A DNA stretch of 64,000 nucleotides from NCBI RefSeq assembly GCF_003429565.1, contig NZ_QUAK01000064.1:62001-126000 (forward strand), in the 5' to 3' direction. The notes under the pieces are model-generated. The model was not told the origin of the DNA. It saw only the letters and a program-made list of their open reading frames with translations, and searched no databases. Numbering within the stretch: the stretch's first letter is position 1; every line of letters begins with the position of its first letter. The translations under genes and the position numbers were made by a program. Positions 18,421-26,760 of this stretch are shown piece by piece. This DNA is from Streptomyces triticagri. GTDB taxonomy: Bacteria; Actinomycetota; Actinomycetes; Streptomycetales; Streptomycetaceae.

Positions 18421-18588
18421 CGGCGCCTCCCACTGCGGATGCGGTGCCCGCCGTGCCACTGCGGGTGCAGTGCGGTGCAGCGGGTGTGCACACGTGCGTA
18501 CGTGCGCTTCCAGCATCGCCCGGCCGGCGGACCTGGGCATGCGAGGGGCCCTGCCGCGCGAGAGACCGTGGCGTTCCCCGCGGGGCGT

Positions 18589-18771
18589 CTACGAGGGCCG
18601 GTCCTCGGACGGGGCGGGGGCCTGGCCGGGGCCGGTCGGGCCGCCGAAGTGGAGGACGTCCTCGGCCTGCTGCTTGATCTCCTCGGCGGTCTCACGCGCC
18701 GTTGCGAGGACATCGCCCTGTTCCTGGACCAGGGTGTCGTAGATGGGGGACTCAGCTGTAGCGGTCGTCAT
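18589..18771 (-). CDS. Small acidic hypothetical protein
   Basis: 60 residues, MTTATAESPIYDTLVQEQGD..., with an amphipathic acidic helix (ARETAEEIKQQAEDVLHF) and a Pro/Gly-rich tail. No signal or membrane segment. I do not recognise the family. Reading-frame composition and a coherent helix support coding; the ribosome-binding site is weak (GGATCCG). The ~250 bases upstream hold nothing else I can identify. Confidence 0.5.
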   Translation of the reverse strand: MTTATAESPIYDTLVQEQGDVLATARETAEEIKQQAEDVLHFGGPTGPGQAPAPSEDRPS

Positions 18772-19020
18772 GACCAGCGGATCCTTACTCCGGTGACTGT
18801 TCGGTTCGGCCCGGACCGTGCTTTTCGAGCCACGGCCTGGACCGATCCGTGACCCTATGCCGTGTTCGCTGGGGATCGCGAGCCGGGAACGTGTCGATCT
18901 CGTCACTCCGGGGAGATGCCGCCCCGGGCGACAACGTTGCCGCCGGGGCGGCACGGGCCGTCGGCGACAAGGTGCGGGTACCACCAGGTGCGGGTTACGA
19001 CGGCCCGTGCCCGCAGCCGT

Positions 19021-20331
19021 TCACGGGCGAGGGGTGCGGGCCAGTTCGGGCGACGAGGTGTCGAGGGGGACGGAGCCGGAGCGGATCAGGCCCAGTTGTA
19101 CGGCCTGCCGGGGCAGCACCGCGTCGAGGAGCCAGTCCGCGGCCACCCGGACGCGGTTGCCGGGCATGGACAGCAGGTGGTAGCCGCGGGTCACGGCGCC
19201 GGCGAGCGGCCCGGACAGCGGTACGTTCCACGGGTTGGCGGCCGCCTGCACTCCGCCGAGGTCGACGGCGAAGCCCTTGTCGTGGTGCTCGTATGGCGCC
19301 GAGCTGCCCCGACCGTAGGAGGCGGCGAGATTGCGCCCCGCCGTCCTCCCCTGCCTCCATGCGTGCTGTGCGGTCATCGGCGTGGAGCTGCCCGGCCGGG
19401 TACGGTCCGGCACCGCGGCCGCGTCCCCGCAGGCGTACACCTCCGGGTGGCCCGGCACGTTCAGGTGCTCGTCGACGATCAGACGGCCCTTCTCGGTGGG
19501 CAGCCCGAGATCCTGCACGAGCGGGTCGGGGCGCACCCCGACGCACCAGACGAGACTGCGGGTCGGCACGAACTCGCCGTCGTCGAGCAGGACTCCGTCG
19601 CCGGTGGCCTCCTGCACGGACGTCTGGGTGCGGATGTCCACGCCCCGGCGGCGCAGCACCCGCTCGGCCGCGCGCGAGAGCCGTGCGTCGAGTTCGGGCA
19701 GGACGCGGGGGGCGAGGTCGAGGAGCAGCCATCGCGGCGGGGGCCCGGAGCGGAGCCGCGGGTTGTGGGCGGCGAGGGATCGGGTGAGCAGGTGGCCGTG
19801 GGCGGTCACCTCGGTGCCGGTGTATCCGGCGCCGACCACCACGAAGGTGGTTCGGGCGGCGCGTTCCTGCGGATCGTCGGTGTCGGCGGCGAGCTCGAGC
19901 TGGCGGATCATGTGGTCGCGCAGGTAGAGCGCCTCGGGCAGGCCGCGGAACCCCTTGGCGTGCTCGGCCGCGCCCGGTACGGGCAGCAGTCGGTTGACAC
20001 TGCCGACGGCGAGCACGAGCTTGTCGTAGCGGAGCTCACCGGACCGGCCCTCCGGGTCGGTGTAGCGCACGTGCCGGGTCCCGAGGTCCACTCCGCTCGC
20101 CTCGCCGAGCACGAGCCGGCCGCCAGGCAGGCTGCGGGTGAGCGAGACGGTGACCCTGCGCGGCTCCAGGATCGACGCCGACACATGCGGCAGCAGCGGT
20201 ACGTACAGGAAGTGGTCGGTCGGATTCAGCAGGACGACCTCGACGTGCGAGGGCGCTCGCCGCAGCAGGGTCCGGGCTGCTTGGTAGCCGGCGAAGCCGG
20301 CGCCGACCACGACGACTCGTGATCTGCTCAT
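19021..20331 (-). CDS. NDH-2-like NAD(P)/FAD-dependent oxidoreductase
   Basis: 436 residues. The FAD site is VVVVGAGFAGYQAAR at the start; the NAD(P) site is FVVVGAGYTGTEVTAH (~residues 165-180); and the second FAD motif is VYACGDAAAVPD (~300). LNPTDHFLYVPLLPHV is typical of type II NADH dehydrogenases. It would transfer electrons from NAD(P)H to quinone at the inner membrane face. GGAGG lies nine bases before the ATG at 20331; the longer open frame is unsupported. Confidence 0.86.
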   Translation of the reverse strand: MSRSRVVVVGAGFAGYQAARTLLRRAPSHVEVVLLNPTDHFLYVPLLPHVSASILEPRRVTVSLTRSLPGGRLVLGEASGVDLGTRHVRYTDPEGRSGELRYDKLVLAVGSVNRLLPVPGAAEHAKGFRGLPEALYLRDHMIRQLELAADTDDPQERAARTTFVVVGAGYTGTEVTAHGHLLTRSLAAHNPRLRSGPPPRWLLLDLAPRVLPELDARLSRAAERVLRRRGVDIRTQTSVQEATGDGVLLDDGEFVPTRSLVWCVGVRPDPLVQDLGLPTEKGRLIVDEHLNVPGHPEVYACGDAAAVPDRTRPGSSTPMTAQHAWRQGRTAGRNLAASYGRGSSAPYEHHDKGFAVDLGGVQAAANPWNVPLSGPLAGAVTRGYHLLSMPGNRVRVAADWLLDAVLPRQAVQLGLIRSGSVPLDTSSPELARTPRP

Positions 20332-20455
20332 GAGAATGCGGCCTCCCCCTTCACATCGACGGTGGCGACGGCAGCCGTGAGTGAACTGCCGGTCGCGCAC
20401 GAGTACCCGCGAGGGCTCGCGCCATGCGAGGCGGCGCGGGCGGTGTCGAAGCCCG

Positions 20456-21079
20456 TCAGCCCTCGAAACCGCCGTCCGTGAGGATCCGGTCGATCCGGGT
20501 GCGGTGCGCGTCCTCCCACGCATCGAGCGACTGGTCCGCCTCCTCGGCCAGCTTCTCCTCGGCCGCGTGCAGCACTTCGTCCCGGCGTGCGGAGGGTACG
20601 ACGACGATGCCGTCCTCGTCGGCGACCACCACGTCACCGGCCTCGACCCGCACTCCGGCGCAGCGCACCGGCTCGCCGAGCGGCCGTACGGCCTTCTTGG
20701 TGCCGGGGATGGGGACGACTCCGCGGGCGTGGACGGGAAATCCCGACTCTCGCACCTCGCCGATGTCCCGGATCACCCCGTCGGCGACGAACCCGGCGAC
20801 GCCGCGGCGCTGGGCGACGGCGCACACATTGCCGCCGGCGAGCGCGAAGTCCACGTCGCCGGACTCCACCACGATGACCGAGCCGGGCGCCGCGCGGTGG
20901 ATCGCCGCGTGCAGCATGAGGTTGTCGCCCGGCGGGCACTGCACGGTGTACGCCGGGCCCGCAAGGCGCGGCATCGGTGCCCACAGCGGGCGGATGCCGA
21001 TGTTCATGACCTGCTCGCTGCCGAGGAGGTCGGCGAGCGTCGTGGTGGGGATGTCGGCGAAGGGGGAACGGCGGCTCAT
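20456..21079 (-). CDS. RraA-like aldolase (HMG/CHA aldolase or oxaloacetate decarboxylase)
   Basis: 207 residues, with the RraA/aldolase core: PPGDNLMLHAAIHRAAPGSVIVVESGDV, GGNVCAVAQRRG..GFVADGVIRD and GDVVVADEDGIVVVP. The G-x-R-D segment provides the substrate Arg and metal Asp of class II 4-hydroxy-4-methyl-2-oxoglutarate aldolases; true RraA RNase E inhibitors lack the extra context. Divergent from a D-2-hydroxyacid dehydrogenase across 222 bases, so both probably handle the same 2-oxo/2-hydroxy acid pool. Confidence 0.78.
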   Translation of the reverse strand: MSRRSPFADIPTTTLADLLGSEQVMNIGIRPLWAPMPRLAGPAYTVQCPPGDNLMLHAAIHRAAPGSVIVVESGDVDFALAGGNVCAVAQRRGVAGFVADGVIRDIGEVRESGFPVHARGVVPIPGTKKAVRPLGEPVRCAGVRVEAGDVVVADEDGIVVVPSARRDEVLHAAEEKLAEEADQSLDAWEDAHRTRIDRILTDGGFEG

Positions 21080-21117
21080 ACGGTGCGGTCTCCTGGGTCG
21101 GGGATGCCGGGGTCCGC

Positions 21118-21137
21118 GGTGGCGCGGACGCGCCACC
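21118..21137. promoter_or_regulatory. Perfect 8-base inverted repeat in the aldolase/dehydrogenase gap
   Basis: GGTGGCGC and GCGCCACC flank a 4-base centre (GGAC). It lies about 40 bases upstream of the aldolase start and could be an operator for the divergent pair or a hairpin in the aldolase leader. No regulator gene is adjacent. Confidence 0.35.
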
Positions 21138-21220
21138 AGTGGATCACTGCATTCTCCTTGCCGGTAGAAGGAGTCAGAAGGAGTGAGGAAGCGGATCCAA
21201 CGGAACCGGCAGCGCCGCGA

Positions 21221-21274
21221 GCACCAGCACCAGCACCAGCACCAGCACCAGCACCAGCACCAGCACCAGCACCA
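21221..21274. repeat. Hexanucleotide microsatellite (GCACCA)9
   Basis: Nine perfect tandem copies of GCACCA, followed by a decayed GCAGCG. They end 27 bases before the dehydrogenase ATG (21302). Length changes of a tract like this would alter the spacing of leader or promoter elements in steps of six. Two 10-base direct repeats containing AGAAGGAGT (21166-21185) lie just upstream. Confidence 0.9.
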
Positions 21275-21301
21275 GCAGCGAAACCCATGGAGAGCACGGA
21301 C

Positions 21302-22261
21302 ATGTACCTGCGTTGCGCCATCCTCGACGACTTCCAGTCCGTCGCCACCAGCAGCGCCGACTGGGATGCGATCCGGGACCGGGTGGAGGTCGTGAGCTTC
21401 CCGGAGCACTGCCCCACGGAGGACGAACTCGTCGCCGCGGTCGGCGACTTCGACATCATCGTCACGCTGCGCGAACGCGTACCGTTCCCGGCCTCGGTCC
21501 TGGACCGGCTGCCGCGCCTCAAGCTGCTGATCGCCTCCGGCATGCGCAACTCCGTGATCGACTTCGCCTCGGCGGAGGCCAACGGCGTGACCGTGTGCGG
21601 CACTCAGAGCACCTCCACCCCTCCCGTGGAGTTGACCTGGGCCCTGCTGCTCGGCCTCGCCCGCGGCATAGTCACCGAGTCCACCGCGATGCGCACCGCC
21701 GGGCCCTGGCAGTCCACGGTCGGCGCCGATCTGCACGGGCGCCGTCTCGGCCTGCTCGGCCTCGGCAGGATCGGCAGCCGGGTGGCCAGGGTCGGGCTCG
21801 CCTTCGGCATGGATGTGCGGGCCTGGAGCGAGCATCTCACCGAGGCACGGACCGGCGAGCACGGAGTACAACTGGCCTCGTCCAAGGAGGAGTTGCTCGC
21901 CACCAGCGACTTCGTCTCGGTGCATCTGGTGCTCGGCGACCGCACCCGCGGCCTGATCGGGGCCGCCGAGCTGGCGCTGATGAAACCGTCCGCGTATCTG
22001 GTGAACACGTCACGGGCCGCGATCGTCGACCAGGACGCGCTGCTCGATGCCCTGCGTGCGGGGCGGATCGCCGGTGCGGGCCTGGACGTCTTCGACATCG
22101 AGCCGCTGCCCGCCGATCACCCCGTACGCACCACTCCCCGGCTGCTCGCCACGCCGCACCTGGGCTATGTGTCACGGAACAACTACCGCACGTACTACGG
22201 CCAGGCCGTCGAGAACATCGAGGCGTTCCTGGCCGGCTCACCCGTGCGGCGGATCGGCTGA
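21302..22261 (+). CDS. D-2-hydroxyacid dehydrogenase
   Basis: 319 residues from MYLRCAIL; GGAGAG is correctly spaced before this ATG, although an in-frame ATG exists at 21287. NAD site LGLLGLGRIGSRVARVG (~150), substrate Arg in VNTSRAAIVDQDAL, Glu in DVFDIEPLP and catalytic His in ATPHLGY are all present. It interconverts 2-oxo and D-2-hydroxy acids. Divergent from the RraA-like aldolase; a second microsatellite follows its stop. Confidence 0.88.
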   Translation: MYLRCAILDDFQSVATSSADWDAIRDRVEVVSFPEHCPTEDELVAAVGDFDIIVTLRERVPFPASVLDRLPRLKLLIASGMRNSVIDFASAEANGVTVCGTQSTSTPPVELTWALLLGLARGIVTESTAMRTAGPWQSTVGADLHGRRLGLLGLGRIGSRVARVGLAFGMDVRAWSEHLTEARTGEHGVQLASSKEELLATSDFVSVHLVLGDRTRGLIGAAELALMKPSAYLVNTSRAAIVDQDALLDALRAGRIAGAGLDVFDIEPLPADHPVRTTPRLLATPHLGYVSRNNYRTYYGQAVENIEAFLAGSPVRRIG

Positions 22262-22310
22262 GTCGGGGCCGCGCCCGGCGCTGAAACTGCTGTCCCGGTC
22301 GGCGGTCGTG

Positions 22311-22352
22311 GTCGCAGTCGCAGTCGCAGTCGCAGTCGCAGTCGCAGTCGCA
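22311..22352. repeat. Hexanucleotide microsatellite (GTCGCA)7
   Basis: Seven perfect copies plus a partial GTC, between the dehydrogenase stop and the beta-lactamase stop on the other strand. The last partial unit merges with the beta-lactamase TGA (complement of 22354-22356), so array length would not change either protein. Confidence 0.9.
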
Positions 22353-22353
22353 G

Positions 22354-23316
22354 TCAGGCGTAGGCGCCGCGGGCTCCTGGGACGAGGCGGGCCGCCGCCA
22401 GGCCGGCCGCCCTGGCGACCAGCGGATTGTCGGTGGGGCCCGCCGGATCGAGCTTGGTGGACAGGACGGACAGGACCAACGGTGCGCCGTGCGGGGGACG
22501 TACGACACCCACGTCGTTGGCGATGCCGTACCGGTCGCCGCCACCCGTCTTGTCCGCCAGGATCCAGTCGGCGGGCAGACCGGCCCGGAAGCGCTCGGTG
22601 TTCGTCGTGTTGGCGATCAGCCAGCGGGTGAGTCGACGCCGGTCCGGTTCGTCGAGCGCCCGGCCCAGGACCAGGCGGGCGTATGTCGAGCCGATCGCGC
22701 GCGGGCTGGTGGTGTCGGTGCGCCGCCAGGGTTCCGCGGAGTTCAACTCCGGCTCCCAGCGGTCGAGTCGGGTCACCCTGTCACCGAGGGAACGGCAGAA
22801 GCGGGTGACGGCGGTGGGCCCGCCGAGCTCGCGCAGGAGCAGATTGGCGGCGGCATTGTCGCTCTCGGACACGGCAGCGGCGCACAACTCCCCCACCGTC
22901 AGGCCGCGTTCCAGGTTCTCGGGCCTCCCGGTGACGGGGGCGTACCCGGATGTGTCGACGCAGTCCCGGGTGTAGTGGATGCGCCGGGCGAGGAAGCCGC
23001 CGTCGTGGTCGAGGTCGCGCAGTACGGCGGCTGCGGCGAGGGACTTGAACACGGAGCACATCGGGAAGCGTTCGTCGGCGCGGTAGTGCACCGTACGCCC
23101 GGTGGCCGTATCGCGTGCGAACACTCCGAGCCTGGCCGCGTGGCGCTTCTCCAACTCGCGGAACTGCTCCGAGAGTTCAGCATCGTGCGGGACCTTGGCC
23201 GACGCCGGGGCGCTCCCGGACAGAGCGGCGACCGCCGCCGTGCCGGCGCCGGCGAGGAGCACGGCACGGCGGGACGGGCGGGTGCTGATACGGGTACGCG
23301 TACGGGGCTCATTCAC
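22354..23316 (-). CDS. bla: Class A beta-lactamase
   Basis: 320 residues with a Tat-type signal (RPSRRAVLLAGAGTAAVAAL). All class A motifs are present: CSVFK (Ser70-Lys73), SESDN (SDN loop), EPELN (Glu166 omega loop) and DKTGGG (KTG). It hydrolyses penicillins outside the cell. GTG start. Divergent from a LysR regulator and a penicillin-recognising partner, the arrangement of the inducible blaL/blaA/blaB system of Streptomyces cacaoi. Confidence 0.93.
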   Translation of the reverse strand: MNEPRTRTRISTRPSRRAVLLAGAGTAAVAALSGSAPASAKVPHDAELSEQFRELEKRHAARLGVFARDTATGRTVHYRADERFPMCSVFKSLAAAAVLRDLDHDGGFLARRIHYTRDCVDTSGYAPVTGRPENLERGLTVGELCAAAVSESDNAAANLLLRELGGPTAVTRFCRSLGDRVTRLDRWEPELNSAEPWRRTDTTSPRAIGSTYARLVLGRALDEPDRRRLTRWLIANTTNTERFRAGLPADWILADKTGGGDRYGIANDVGVVRPPHGAPLVLSVLSTKLDPAGPTDNPLVARAAGLAAARLVPGARGAYA

Positions 23317-23461
23317 GTGTCGACTCGCTTCCCTGCGTGATCTCGGTGGCGGACGGCGTACGTCACACACCGGAGTCAACTCACGCCTCAGCGGCATGTC
23401 GAATACGCTTTTGCCCTGACCGCGATTCGCCGGCGATATCGCCGCACGCCACGGGAGCGGA
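23317..23461. promoter_or_regulatory. Divergent promoter region bla / lysR
   Basis: 145 bases between the divergent starts. A LysR-type activator would bind here; I could not single out one convincing T-N11-A box, so only the region is marked. Confidence 0.4.
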
Positions 23462-24373
23462 ATGCTGACGGAACGGCATCTGGAAATCTTTGTCGCGCTG
23501 GCGGAGGAGGAACACTTCGGTGCAGCCGCGCAGCGGGTGGGCATCACCCAGCCGCCCCTGTCGCAGGGGCTGCGCCGCCTGGAAGCCCTGCTCGGCGTGC
23601 GCCTCTTCGACCGCGATCGCGGAGTCACCCTGACCGACGAAGGGGTGCTGCTCCTTCCGCATGCGCGCAAGGCGCTCGCGGCCCTGTCGCGGCTGCGCGA
23701 GACGGGCGCGCGGGAGCAGGCGGACGGACGGCGGCTGCGGCTCGGCCTGGCGCCCGAGGTGCCGGCGGGGCTCGCGGCGGCCGTGGCTGCGGCGCCGATG
23801 CGGGCCGGGGAGCGCACGCGGATCGCGGTGTCGACGGCGGCGACCACCGCCCTGCTGTCCGAGGTCGCGGCCGGGCGGCTCGATCTTGCGGTGATCCGGC
23901 ACCCGGCGGTACTCGACGGACTGGCCGCCGGCCGGGTGGTGCTCTTCCCCACCTGGATCCTGTCCCCCGAGGAGCGCCGGCCGTCTGCGGGACAACAGCA
24001 GTCCGAGGGGCACCGGCCCAGGGCGTCCGGCGGGATGCCGCGGCGGTTGCCGGTGGCGGTGCGGCCGCGCGAAGAAGCCCCGGCGGCCCACGATCTGTTC
24101 GTCGACACACTGGCCAGCCGGGGTCGGCGGGTGGACACGGTGGTGATCTCCGACGAACGGGCCGGGCTCGCTCTCGTCGCGGCCGGGCAGGCGGAACTGG
24201 TCACCGCTGACAAGACCCTGTGCGCCGAGGGCGTGGTGCGGCGCACGGCATCCGATCCTGCGCTGCCGCTGCGGCTGCGGGTGGTGTGGGATCCGCGCCG
24301 GCCGGGCGCGGATCAGACGGCCGGCACGGCCCGGCTCCTCGTCGACGCGCTGACCCGGCAGGCGGCGAAATGA
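23462..24373 (+). CDS. blaA: LysR-family regulator, BlaA-like
   Basis: 303 residues. The N-terminal winged helix (RHLEIFVALAEEEHFGAAAQRVGITQPPLSQGLRRLEALLGVRLFDR) is classic LysR; the rest is the effector domain. Its stop overlaps the start of the next gene (ATGA). By position and partner it corresponds to BlaA, the activator of beta-lactamase in S. cacaoi; the name is inferred from this context. Confidence 0.83.
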   Translation: MLTERHLEIFVALAEEEHFGAAAQRVGITQPPLSQGLRRLEALLGVRLFDRDRGVTLTDEGVLLLPHARKALAALSRLRETGAREQADGRRLRLGLAPEVPAGLAAAVAAAPMRAGERTRIAVSTAATTALLSEVAAGRLDLAVIRHPAVLDGLAAGRVVLFPTWILSPEERRPSAGQQQSEGHRPRASGGMPRRLPVAVRPREEAPAAHDLFVDTLASRGRRVDTVVISDERAGLALVAAGQAELVTADKTLCAEGVVRRTASDPALPLRLRVVWDPRRPGADQTAGTARLLVDALTRQAAK

Positions 24374-25344
24374 GCACTGCGCGGCAGAGTGGAGCAGCGG
24401 GCGGCGCATCGGGACGCGGTGGTGGTCGTACAGCTGCGGCCGGCGGCATCGGCGAGGCGACTCGCACGATCCGTGAGTTGTTCGCCGATGCCGGGGTGCG
24501 CGGCTGGCTGCATGTGGCCGAGCTGCACCGCCCCGAGGCCAGGGTGACCATCGATCCGGACGAGCCGGTGCCGATGGGCTCCGTGTACAAGGTGCCGCTG
24601 ATGGTGGCGTTCTGGCGGCTCGTGGATGCCGGGACGCTCGACCCGCGCAGCAGCCTCACGCTCGAACCCGCGCACCGGATCGCCGGGCCCACCGGCATCT
24701 CGATCCTCCAGGACCCGGTGACGATGTCGCTCCGCGATCTGGTCGTCCTGATGATGACCGTCTCGGACAACTCCGCGGCCGACGCGGTGCTGCGGACGGT
24801 GGGAGCGCCGAAGGTGGACGAGGTCTGCCGCGAACTCGGCCTGCCCGACACGCATGTCCTGGGCGGTGTCGCCAACACCTGGGCCAGGCTGGTCTCCGAG
24901 ACCGCCAGCGAATCGCTCGCGGCGGCGATGGAGAGCATCTCCAGCAACGACACCGCGGTGCCCGCGGATGTCTACAACCCGGCCTCGAAGTCCTCCACCA
25001 CGCCGGCCGACATGGCCCGTCTGCTGCGGGAGATCTGGACCGGACGGGCGGCGTCCGCGGAACACTGCGCCCTGATGCGCGAGGTGATGGGCCGCCAGGC
25101 GTGGCGCCACCGGCTCGCCTCGGGTTTCCCGTACGACGACGTGACCGTGTCCGGGAAGACCGGCACGTTCGGATCGATGCGGCACGAGGCCGGTGTCGTC
25201 GAGCTGGCCGACGGCAGTACGTACACCGCGGTGGTCTTCACCCGGGCGGCCCGCGCCGACAGCACGCTGCCGCGCGCGGACGCGGTGATCGGGGCGGCGG
25301 CCCGGGTGGCGGTGGAGGCGCTGCGCGGCAACGAGGGAGTGTGA
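24370..25344 (+). CDS. blaB: Cytoplasmic beta-lactamase-fold protein, BlaB-like penicillin sensor
   Basis: 324 residues, no signal peptide (Gly/Ala/Arg-rich start), so it is probably cytoplasmic. It has the acyl-serine motifs GSVYK, VSDNSA and SGKTGT. At the expected omega-loop distance after SDN there is no ExxLN, so the general-base Glu that deacylates penicillin in class A enzymes is missing. A protein that binds but does not turn over beta-lactams fits the regulatory BlaB of S. cacaoi. Translationally coupled to the LysR gene. Confidence 0.8.
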   Translation: MSTARQSGAAGGASGRGGGRTAAAGGIGEATRTIRELFADAGVRGWLHVAELHRPEARVTIDPDEPVPMGSVYKVPLMVAFWRLVDAGTLDPRSSLTLEPAHRIAGPTGISILQDPVTMSLRDLVVLMMTVSDNSAADAVLRTVGAPKVDEVCRELGLPDTHVLGGVANTWARLVSETASESLAAAMESISSNDTAVPADVYNPASKSSTTPADMARLLREIWTGRAASAEHCALMREVMGRQAWRHRLASGFPYDDVTVSGKTGTFGSMRHEAGVVELADGSTYTAVVFTRAARADSTLPRADAVIGAAARVAVEALRGNEGV

Positions 25345-25387
25345 GGGCATCCCCGGATGCGGTCGGTGCCGCCCGGTTCCGGTCACG

Positions 25388-25927
25388 TCAGCGGCGGTTG
25401 CGCAGGGTCCAGTCGTCCGGCAGCTCGTCGGCGGGGATCGTGAAGGTGGCCAGGAAGTACTCGGCCGCGTCGCAGTGCACGTTGTCGGCGCCGGTGAGTG
25501 ACGCGGAGACGACCTTGTCGTCCACCTCGAGACGGGCGCCGGTGTGTTGGCATCCGGGCAGGACGAAGGCGAGTCCGACCAGGTCGTCGGCCGGGCGTGC
25601 GCGCAGTGCCTTCCGTGCCTCGGGCAGCTCCTGCACCTCCGCTCGCTCGAGGCTCGCGTACATCTGGTCCGCGTGGCCGGACGGGCCGAGACGGGTGGGC
25701 CGCAGATCGCCGCTGCCGGGCCGCAGAGGTGGGGCGGGTGTAGCGGAGGAGCTCGGTGCGGGCTGCGGCACGGACGCGCGGAAGATGCCCAGCTTCACGA
25801 AGGCGGTCCGCGTGCCCGGGCCGTCGCCGTGTCCGCCGGAGAACGCGCCGCACGCCGGCAGCGCCAGAACGAGCGCCGCGCAGGCCAGGATTCGAGTCGG
25901 TCGCCGCATGCTCTGGTGTCGCCGCAT
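25388..25927 (-). CDS. Hypothetical lipoprotein
   Basis: 179 residues (173 from the second Met at 25909). A short basic start and ILACAALVLALPACGAF give a signal with lipobox LPAC, so a surface lipoprotein. A Ser/Pro linker follows, then a domain with CQHTG and VHCDAAEY, two Cys that may pair. Family not recognised. A duplicated GAGCATGCGGCGAC sequence gives two possible starts 18 bases apart. Confidence 0.6.
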   Translation of the reverse strand: MRRHQSMRRPTRILACAALVLALPACGAFSGGHGDGPGTRTAFVKLGIFRASVPQPAPSSSATPAPPLRPGSGDLRPTRLGPSGHADQMYASLERAEVQELPEARKALRARPADDLVGLAFVLPGCQHTGARLEVDDKVVSASLTGADNVHCDAAEYFLATFTIPADELPDDWTLRNRR

Positions 25928-25992
25928 GCTCAGGTGACGTGCTCGGGAACGGATTCGGTTCCGCCTTCACGTGATCGAGGGCTATGCGTGGG

Positions 25993-26652
25993 CTATGGAC
26001 GGTCGGGGGCGGCCGTCGTCGGGCGGACGGGCTGGCGGAGTACGGTCCGCAGCTTCTCCGGGGCGGCCCGCCGCGGGTCGCCCAGGTAGACCTCGTGGTG
26101 GAGTCCGGTCAGCTGCAGGCCGCGCGCGGCCAGATACGTATCGTGGAGCCTGGCGAGCGCGGGGCCCTCGTCGTCGTAGGGGCCGATGTGCAGGAGCTGG
26201 GCGCTGGTGGACTCGTGCAGGGTCTCGCGGCGGACCTCCTCGATCGCGGGCAGGCCCTTCTTGGCCGACGCCGTGCGCACGGCCTCCTCGATGTGCTCGC
26301 CGGTGATCCAGTCCGGCTGGCTGATCAGCATGCGCCACTGCCAGGCGTCCTTGTCCCGGGTGACGAACGTCCTCGGGTCGTCGGCCCACCACAGCCCTTC
26401 CAGCGGTGCGACGACGAGGTCCCGGCCGAGGGTGCGCCTGCTCATGAACTTGAGCGTGTACGCCACGGCGTAGAGCGCCTGCACGCGATCGGCGTACTCC
26501 GCACTGGTGTTGGGGTCACCGCGGCCGTCGGCGGCGATGAACTGCTGCGGCGGGACGTCGACCTGCTCCCAGTCGGTGTTCTTCGGCGCGTAGTACGGCT
26601 TGAGTTCGCGCTTGACGTCGTAGAGGGAAGTCGTCTGCGGGCTCTGCGGCAT
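25993..26652 (-). CDS. GyrI-like small-molecule-binding protein
   Basis: 219 residues. It reads KRELKPYYAPKNTDWEQVDVPPQQFIAADGRGDPN, then ALYAVAYTLKFM and LEGLWWADD, the pattern of the GyrI-like/YdhR group (SOUL/GyrI fold) with no DNA-binding domain. Relatives bind hydrophobic compounds; some hydrolyse cyclopropanoid toxins. No function can be assigned. It follows the SWIM-protein gene on the same strand after a 108-base gap. Confidence 0.7.
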   Translation of the reverse strand: MPQSPQTTSLYDVKRELKPYYAPKNTDWEQVDVPPQQFIAADGRGDPNTSAEYADRVQALYAVAYTLKFMSRRTLGRDLVVAPLEGLWWADDPRTFVTRDKDAWQWRMLISQPDWITGEHIEEAVRTASAKKGLPAIEEVRRETLHESTSAQLLHIGPYDDEGPALARLHDTYLAARGLQLTGLHHEVYLGDPRRAAPEKLRTVLRQPVRPTTAAPDRP

Positions 26653-26703
26653 GAGGTCGGATCTTCCGTACGGGTGGCTGTGGCCGTTGGTGTCACTGGG
26701 ACC

Positions 26704-26745
26704 GGGGGTCCATGGCTGGGGGTCCGTGGCTGGGGGTCCGTGGCT
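26704..26745. repeat. 14-bp tandem repeat, three copies
   Basis: GGGGGTCCRTGGCT is repeated three times between the SWIM-protein stop and the GyrI-like start. It may be a remnant of local slippage; no hairpin is evident. Confidence 0.75.
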
Positions 26746-26760
26746 GGGGCGCCGGTCGGG

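Noticed and set aside
21080..21301. Ala-Pro repeat as an N-terminal extension of the dehydrogenase
   Set aside because: The frame is open across the hexamer array, but the ATG at 21302 has a proper GGAG site and matches the start of the Rossmann-type fold.
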